NCBI GenBank assembly: GCA_001986395.2
Contig: MQVO02000017.1
Span: 1-64,000, forward strand
DNA from: Irpex lacteus
Lineage: Eukaryota; Basidiomycota; Agaricomycetes; Polyporales; Irpicaceae
Direction: 5' to 3'
Length of the DNA: 64,000 nucleotides
Part shown: positions 57,381 through 64,000 of the stretch, one piece after another
Layout of the letters: the number at the start of each line of letters is the position of its first letter
Numbering within the stretch: position 1 is the first letter of the stretch
The notes under the pieces: generated by a model
Told to the model about the DNA's origin: nothing
The model's input: the letters and a program-made list of their open reading frames with translations, nothing else
The model's database searches: none
Made by a program: the position numbers and the translations under genes

Positions 57381-58652
57381 ATGGTCGCGTTCTCAAAAAT
57401 CGTGGAAGTCGGCGAGCCGTTTCTGCAGATTCTACGCTATCTCCATGCTACTGCCATCTATCGCCTCATGAGGGTGTCAAAGACTTTCCGCGCAGCTGTG
57501 GAAGCTGCCCGTCCAAATATCTTCAACATCTATCGTCAGCTGGGTCACTACTTCGACAATCCCAACGACTTTCGTCACATGCAGTCACGTACCGGCGCAA
57601 TCATCTCCGGATCGTTTGCTCTCCAATTCTTCCGTCGCTTGCAGTGGAACGGCTCCGACATGGACCTCTATGTTGGAAAGGCTGCCAGGCATGAGGTGGG
57701 ACAGTGGCTTCTCAACAACGGCTACACTTACACGCCCAGGCCTGCCATGGTCCACGACGTCACTCACGAGGAACTAGCCCCTGCCCAGCATACAGACTAC
57801 CTCATGGCTATTGAACATCTTGCTGAGGCCCCGGTGAACGGTGAAGGGTATCTGCATGGTGTGGCTGGAGTGTTAGATTTCATGCGGTATGTTGAGGGAG
57901 ACCTAGAGGGAAGGAAGGTACAGCTGGTAGTGGTTGAGGAGTGTCCTATGGCAACGATCATGAACTTCCATTCTAGTAAGCTCCCTTCCTATTTCTTCGT
58001 ACCGTGTTAACCAACTGTCGTAGCTGTCGTCATGAATTTCATCACCTTCAACACCGCTTACTGTTTGTATGCTAAAGCTTCGACAAGAGCTCTCATCAAC
58101 TTAGTCCTGAAGGACCCGACCGAATCCATTTGGCGTGCGTTGCACAAGTACGAATCTCGCGGATACCATACCAGACGGTTGGTTTATGGACGCACGAAAT
58201 CACTGTTCTACGACGACCTAGTCCGTTGGGTTGGAGATGGACAGAGTTGGCGCATCCCTTTGGCCGATATAGGGTTCGCGTCTGAAGTGGCAAAGCGTGC
58301 AGACCCAGTTTCGGTAACCTCCTGGTCTTTAGCGACCTATCCACTGGATTACCACCGGACACATTTCCGGGTATGTGCAAACGAACCGTCAGTGTTTCCC
58401 ATTGTTGTGGGTACGGTCAGTGCTGCAGCGGTCATCCGTAAGATCATCCTCACCGCTGGTCAAACGGAGGCCTGGCACGAGAACGAGCCCACAACCACGG
58501 GGGGCGACAAGTGAGTGAACGTATTTGTACGAGATCAACTATCTACTGACTGTTTGCTTGGCAGTGATACTCAAATCGTTGTCGAAGCGATGCTAAAGTA
58601 TTACCAGAGGGGGTTGTATAAAGACGTTCACGGGAAATGGCTCTTTCCTTGA
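57381..58652 (+). CDS. F-box-like protein with nucleotidyltransferase-type signature, paralog of the subtelomeric gene
   Basis: Three exons, 57381-57975, 58024-58510 and 58565-58652, with phases 1 and 2, give 389 aa. An F-box-like helical segment spans residues 8-45 (EVGEPFLQILRYL...YRLMRVSKTFRAAV). GAIISGSFALQFF (G77-S78) is followed by SDMDLYV (D93, D95), the GS...DxD pattern of nucleotidyltransferase-fold proteins. It resembles the minus-strand gene at 1.4-2.6 kb along its length, with MNFITFNTAYCLY matching MNFITFEKAYCLY, and shares the first intron at the same place and phase. The last exon (QIVVEAMLKYYQRGLYKDV) has no counterpart that I could find there. A third catalytic acid and the substrate are not evident. 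It could be a degenerate, binding-only fold that supplies the substrate-recognition part of an F-box protein. Confidence 0.8.
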
Positions 58653-59037
58653 ATCCAGATTTAGAGTACGATGGACCCGTCAATGGTCGTAGATATCTTT
58701 CCTGTATTCTCAACGTATTAAATACTCTCAAAAATCAAGTCTTGTATTTTGAAAATGGCTGATTGGAGCTGCGTCTTTACTTCCCACTTTCTCCAATTTC
58801 CAGTGAATTGATTCAAGAGCAAGACGTGAATAGTGGACGAAAGAAACGACCGAGAAGTTCAAACCCTAATATAAGGTCAGGCCAAATATGTGCAAATAAA
58901 ACTTGTCAAGAGCGCCTACCTGCATTCTTCTCTCTTTTAACTACAACCATCATCGACCATCGTCATCACAGGTACGCTGTAGATCAGCACGAAATATTTT
59001 TGAACAGTGATTCTAACTAGTGTGTGCAGAATATAGA
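58653..59037. other. AT-rich transition into the Helitron
   Basis: Base composition turns AT-rich here, as in the Helitron to the right, so the 5' end of the element probably lies in this interval or slightly left of it. The expected TC terminus cannot be picked out without a second copy. Confidence 0.35.
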
Positions 59038-62000
59038 ATGCGTACCTGGTCATACGTGATCTTAGTGTCCAGTATATTCTGGACGTGCCTTTTTATTGCT
59101 GGACATGCAGAGGTTGAACACGATCGTCAATATTATCTGTCTAAAGTATGGCAAAAACGTACAGAAAGGTGTGTTTGATATAGGTTGTGGTATTGCCTAG
59201 GTGTTTAACTGTGTATGCTTCTTATTAGATACAATGTCCAGCTATGTTCCGTTGAACATGAGCAGACGTTCTCAGTTGACGTGGCCGGCATCTATATAAC
59301 TTCTCCGGCGCTACTTGGTAGCATGGTTTTGACAGACACCATCCCAGAAACGTCTGTGTCACTTTGTGACTTGGTATTGCCAATGACCAACCCAAAAACA
59401 ATTGTGCACATATATCTATACATACTACTCTCGTGGAGGTTTAAAAATCAAACATTAAAGTTCAAAGTTAGGAGAAGCTATTGGCTTAGCATACGAAACT
59501 GCATGACTAGATCACAATTTATTATGCAGTTGTGTCGGTGTAGTACAACTATCCTAGATTTTGATGAAAAGTTGAGCTTTAGAAGGGCAGACAGAGACAG
59601 GGTGGTATACATTCACAGGCTATACGAGGCAAGTCAGACCTCATGCGTCGGAGGTGGAAGACCAGTAGTCAAGTGGCATGTCAACGAGCTTCAACCGTAT
59701 ACCAAAATACAACTAACCAGTGAATTTTACTGCTTTCAATCCTATACTGTCGTTACATCAATAATTAATGATGTGAATGGATATCCTATAGAGATGCCTT
59801 TGAAAAATCTATCGGAAAAGCTCAGAGCAATTGATCTTGAGAACATATGTCGAGCACATAGTATTGCAGTCAAGAAACGTGAACGTTATCTTGCGATGCA
59901 TCAAAACTGACTCTCGACACATATGTGTGTTAGTTGTCCACAATACGCATCAATTTTTGTGCCTATATCTGTGTCTGCACCTCTCAGTGATAAGGTCCGA
60001 ACTAAAGCACACCGTGAAAAGATGACTACTCTACAAAAAGATCAAGAAAGAGCAAAGGACCGTATAAAAATAGAGAAGTATCGTCAAAGATTCCCACCAA
60101 AGCTTGGTAATCTTCATCACGAACATGCTATTATCAACGGATTTGTGACAGATACCAATATTAATAATCTTAAAGAACAAGGATGTGCTGTCTGTGGTTG
60201 TCTGACACCAACATCACAGCTATCACCTTTGACCGATATGAAAGCTTGTTTACATGTCTTACAACGCTCACATGTTACAATAAAAGAGAGATTTAATGAA
60301 ACCGATCCCGTGGATCATATTCCTGGGCCAGTGTTGGCAACAAAATTGCGAGGGTGTCTGCACTGAATGTGCCATGAGCTTGAAACGCAAACAGATGCCT
60401 AGGCAAGCATTGGCTAATGGACTATGGCTTGGTGATGTTCCACCAGAACTTGCGACATTATCATGGATGGAACAGAGGCTTGTTGCACGAATAGTTCCAA
60501 GTGAATCATTGGCCAGAGTTCACATGTCAAATCTATACAAAATAAGATGCAATGTTGTATGTAATGCATTTCCGACTGAGAAAATATATCATGTTTTGCC
60601 ACCTCCAAAGGCTGAGCTTGAAGATGTACTTGCAGTGATATTCATATCACCAAATGCACCTTTGCCGGCTGATTTTCAGCGAACACCTCTGTTAGTAAGA
60701 CGTGACAAAGTTGCAAAGGCTTTGGAATGGTTGAAGAGAAATCATAGTGATTATAAAGAATTACAGATCTCATATGAAAATCTAGCTGGTTATCCGGAAG
60801 ATGTGCCACCAATCGCAGTTGACTTTCATCCATCTACACATAACAGTCATCTTGAAAGTACTGCAGTAAATGAGACCGATGACACATATAGTACAGATAA
60901 AGGTGACGCTCCATTTATAGTGCATGGGCTTACAAGTGAGCAATTAACTGATTTATGGGATGGTGACCCTAAGCATCTATATTTGAAAACCATGGACTAT
61001 TTCAAAAAGGGAAATAAAGCATTGGGGATTGGAAAAAACAGTAAGATTGAAAGTATATGGAATAATCCACGGTTGTACCCTGCAATGTTTCCGTGGCTTT
61101 TCCCGTATGGATATGGAGGACTTGGTAATGAGAAAATTCAGTTTGGTGTCTCTGACATGATTCGAAAGCGCCTGTGGCTCACATACTATGATCAGCGCTT
61201 TCAAAACGACCAGTTCTTCTCTTTGATTGCATTTAATCATCAGCAGATAAAAAATAGTAACAATGGAGGATTCTTATTAGCCAAAAAACGAAACTTCAAA
61301 GATGTTGTCGATAGAATTATGAATGTTAGTGCTGATACGTTGGATGATTTGATAAGAAGAACAAAAGATGGTCCTGTCACACCTGAAACAGAAGAAGAAA
61401 AGAACTGCTTTCGTATATTAAATGATATTGACTATGTGGCAGCTAGTGTAGATGGTTCAATAACTAACAGACGACGGATGCGAAATGAAATATGGTCTCT
61501 TACTGCGTATTTAGGAGCTCCTAGTTGGTTTATCACATTTGCGCCGGCTGATGTGAATCACCCTATATGTTTATATTACGCCGATACAAAGCAGAAGTAC
61601 TGGCCCAATATTCCAACACAGAATGAGCGGATTCGTTTAATCGCAAGTAATCCTGTTGCAGGTGCTAGGTTCTTCAAATTCATAACTGAGATGTTTATCA
61701 AACATGTCTTGGGATTTAATAACAACACTGACGGATTATACGGCAAAACTTCTGGATACTATGGGACTGTTGAACAACAAGGTAGACTGACTCTTCACAT
61801 GCACATGCTTGTATGGATTAAAAATAGTCTGACACCACAAGAGCTCAGGGAACGAATCATGGATGAGAAGTCAGACTTTCAAAAACGTATGGTACAATAC
61901 TTAGAATACTGTCATCAGGGAGAATTTACAACTGGGACGATGAGTGAACTTGACGAACGTATCAAAACAAAATATGATAACAATCCAGATAAAGTACATC

Positions 62001-64000
62001 CAACGCTTACTTTACCACAGCAATCTAAACCATTTTGTGATCAGAAGTGTATGGAATGTAGCACTTGTGCGGAAGCATTGGATTGGGATAGGCAAAGACA
62101 ACAAGAGACTGATGAAATACTATACACGTCTAATATCCATAAGTGTTTCAAGAATAACTGTTTGGATAATAAGTATCACACATGTAAAGCCAGGTTTCCT
62201 CGAGCACTGCAAGCAGAAACAGCTGTTGATACCGAATCAGGTGCTTTGATAATGAAAAAGGGGGAGGCGTGGGTAAATACATTTACACCTACTTTAACGT
62301 ACTTGCTCCGGTGTAATACTGATGTGACAAGCTTACAATCTGGTACTGCACTGAAATCAGTAATAGCATACGTCACTGATTACATTACCAAATCACCATT
62401 AAGAACACATGTTATTTTTGATGCTGTGAAGACAGTATTTGCTAAAAATATGGAGGAACCAGTGAAAGGCGAAGAAAGATTGAAAAAAGGTAGGTCAGTA
62501 ATTACAAAGGTTGTAAACTCACTGACTGCCAAAAGTGAAATAGGATCACCCATGGCATCAATGTATTTGCTTGGTCATTCAGATCACTATACTAGTCATC
62601 AGTTTCAACGTTTTTATTGGAAGTCATATGTAAATGAAGTTAACAGTGATTGGATTTCCGAAGACTTCGATGATACAAAAATGGATGTTGATGTCAATCC
62701 GCCTGATAACCAAGAACAGAAAGTGGTTATGATAAAAAATGTAAACGGTGTTGTTGGAATATCACCTGTTCTTGATTACATGTTCCGACCACGAAAATAT
62801 GAAAGTGTCAATCTTTACGACTGGATACGCTTCTCTAACAAAACGAAAGCTGGAAAAAGCAGCACAGCTAAAGTTAAAAAGGAATCTGAACGAAAATGGG
62901 ACGTTGAATACATTATCAAACATGACTGGCTAATGAAAAATGGACAAGACAGTGAGAAGTTGATGTTCTTGATTCAATGGGCAGCTGGAGATACAACATG
63001 GGAAAATCTTTACACGTGTGATGAATTGCAGGCCATGGATGACTACTTAGAACGTCTTGGTGTTTCTCATTGGAGTGAGCTTCCAAAGGATCAAAAAACC
63101 AATGACAAAGCAGAAACAAGCGAGAACGATGATAAATCAAAAATAGTCTCAGATAGTGATACAAGGACAGAATCAAATGCTGATTCAGACACAGATTCAT
63201 GCTCAGAGTCAGGTGAGAGCTCAACTACTGATACAAGCTTACTATCTGATGTGGATGTCAACAGTGACGATAAGAGCTTAAATCAGTCGAAAGACATTAA
63301 AACTAATGATGACCATTATAGACGACATTTGAGTGAATCTGACCATCACAGGTATGCTGATTTTCTTGAAGAACATCCTCAGTATAGTACACACAAAGTA
63401 CGTTTGATTTCAGAGGCAAAAGGTAGAGTACCAGATTTTGTGGGCGGTCCGTTGCCAAGACACGATCGCGGAAATAGAGAAGAGTACTGCATGACTATGT
63501 TGACTCTTTTTCATCCATGGAGGCGAGGAAAAGATCTCAAAACTTCACATCAGACATGGAATGAGACATTTGAAGGATATCAATTTACTGACAGGCAGAA
63601 GGAAATCATGAAGTTTTTTAACGTGAGGTATGAGTGTAATGATGCTCGTGATGATTTTTCGGCTCAACGTAAAGCTCACCAAAGCGATAGAAATGGGTGG
63701 CCACAGAATATTGATGACAAAACACTTGAATGGTTAGATACTCATGACAACACTCAATCATATTCTGAGTTCTCTAGTATTGTGAATGAAGATGAAGATA
63801 ACACAAAGTTCTCGGAATCAATGTTGAGTAGTCTCAGAAGAATGGCGGAGACAGAAGACTTGCAGAGGCAAATGGTTTATTGGAAGATTTGGTCAATGTC
63901 AATGAGGACACGTTGAAATTGTTGCCGAGCTTTGTTGAAACTGCTGATGACGCTAAATTTTGGCACAACACTTTAACTCAAACACGCGACGAAATACTCC
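59038..64000 (+). mobile_element. Helitron, 5' part, running off the window
   Basis: AT-rich DNA from about 58.9 kb to the end of the window encodes a Helitron Rep protein in order: cysteine-rich N-terminus, DUF6570-type region, Helitron_like_N core with HUH and Y2 motifs, and a pre-helicase region. The helicase domain and the 3' CTAG terminus lie beyond 64000. The codon and base use differ from all the genes to the left. Helitrons move by rolling-circle replication and insert between A and T. Confidence 0.85.
59038..64000 (+). pseudogene. Helitron Rep protein, mutated, with chromodomain-like insert
   Basis: The first exon 59038-59168 starts MRTWSYVILVSSIF and is hydrophobic. A GTGTGT...TTAG intron joins it in phase to 59229 onward. 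The frame meets a TGA at 59908 and continues in the same frame with C-x2-C (CVSCPQYASIF) and CAVCG. A shift in an AAAA run near 60340 leads into CEGVCTECAMSLKRK and PRQALANGLWLGDVPPEL, the DUF6570-type region. The long frame then runs to 63916. The Rep core has QQGRLTLHMHML with the HUH motif HMH at 61796-61804, and Y-x3-Y (AYVTDYITK) at 62369-62383. At about 62890-63060 there is a chromodomain-like segment (KWDVEYIIKH, LMFLIQWAAGDTTWENLYT). An acidic Ser/Asp tract follows. Near 63870 another one-base shift is needed to continue into LLEDLVNVNEDTLKLLPSFV. With one stop and two shifts this copy is probably dead, unless the shifts are sequencing errors. Confidence 0.8.

Noticed and set aside
1..64000. 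CRISPR arrays, rRNA genes, bacterial-type operons
   Set aside because: No spaced direct repeats of CRISPR type or rRNA sequence were seen. The genes have spliceosomal introns and are eukaryotic.

Overview
The window is the left end of a fungal chromosome. It opens with about 60 bp of C-rich telomeric repeat, and its genes carry many short spliceosomal introns, mostly 45-120 bp. The conserved genes (an AP-1/AP-2 beta-adaptin, ARPC5 of the Arp2/3 complex, a cytosolic seryl-tRNA synthetase), the families of F-box-like and two-CxxC proteins, and a DUF6570-type Helitron together point to a basidiomycete, most likely an Agaricomycete. No species can be named from the sequence alone.

Layout. (1) 1-7 kb, subtelomere: telomere repeats, a cysteine-rich gene cut off by the telomere, an F-box-like gene with a nucleotidyltransferase signature, two related genes of unknown function, and nine copies of a 35-bp hairpin repeat. 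(2) 7-12.3 kb: an orphan Gag-like gene with a frameshift, a small two-exon gene and an apparently intact Tc1/mariner element with TIRs and TA duplications. (3) 12.3-27.1 kb, core region: degenerate repeats, a decayed epoxide hydrolase, beta-adaptin (8 exons), ARPC5 (4 exons) and seryl-tRNA synthetase (8 exons), separated by low-complexity intergenic DNA. (4) 27.7-35.5 kb: two paralogous F-box-like genes sharing intron positions and phases, with unrecognised remnants between them. (5) 37.9-39.2 kb: a foldback element with CACTA ends and a TTA duplication. (6) 40-57 kb, accessory region: a 588-aa gene, a 157-aa gene resembling the N-terminus of a very long gene beside it, a gene with one CxxC motif, and a 788-aa, 17-exon gene whose first 14 introns are all in phase 2. 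None has a function I can name. (7) 57.4-58.7 kb: a second F-box/nucleotidyltransferase gene, on the opposite strand to the first. (8) 59-64 kb: an AT-rich, mutated Helitron running off the window, with HUH and Y2 motifs and a chromodomain-like segment.

The core genes serve vesicle traffic (adaptin), actin nucleation (ARPC5) and translation (SerRS), and are not otherwise linked. The rest is typical of a subtelomere: fast-evolving multicopy families, gene fragments and several kinds of transposon. The observations most worth following up are the 35-bp hairpin family, the run of phase-2 introns, the CACTA foldback, the chromodomain in the Helitron protein, and the gene whose stop codon comes from telomere repeat. 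Exon limits were worked out by hand from GT-AG sites, phase and reading frame, with no transcript evidence. Several frameshifts lie in short homopolymers, so sequencing error is possible.
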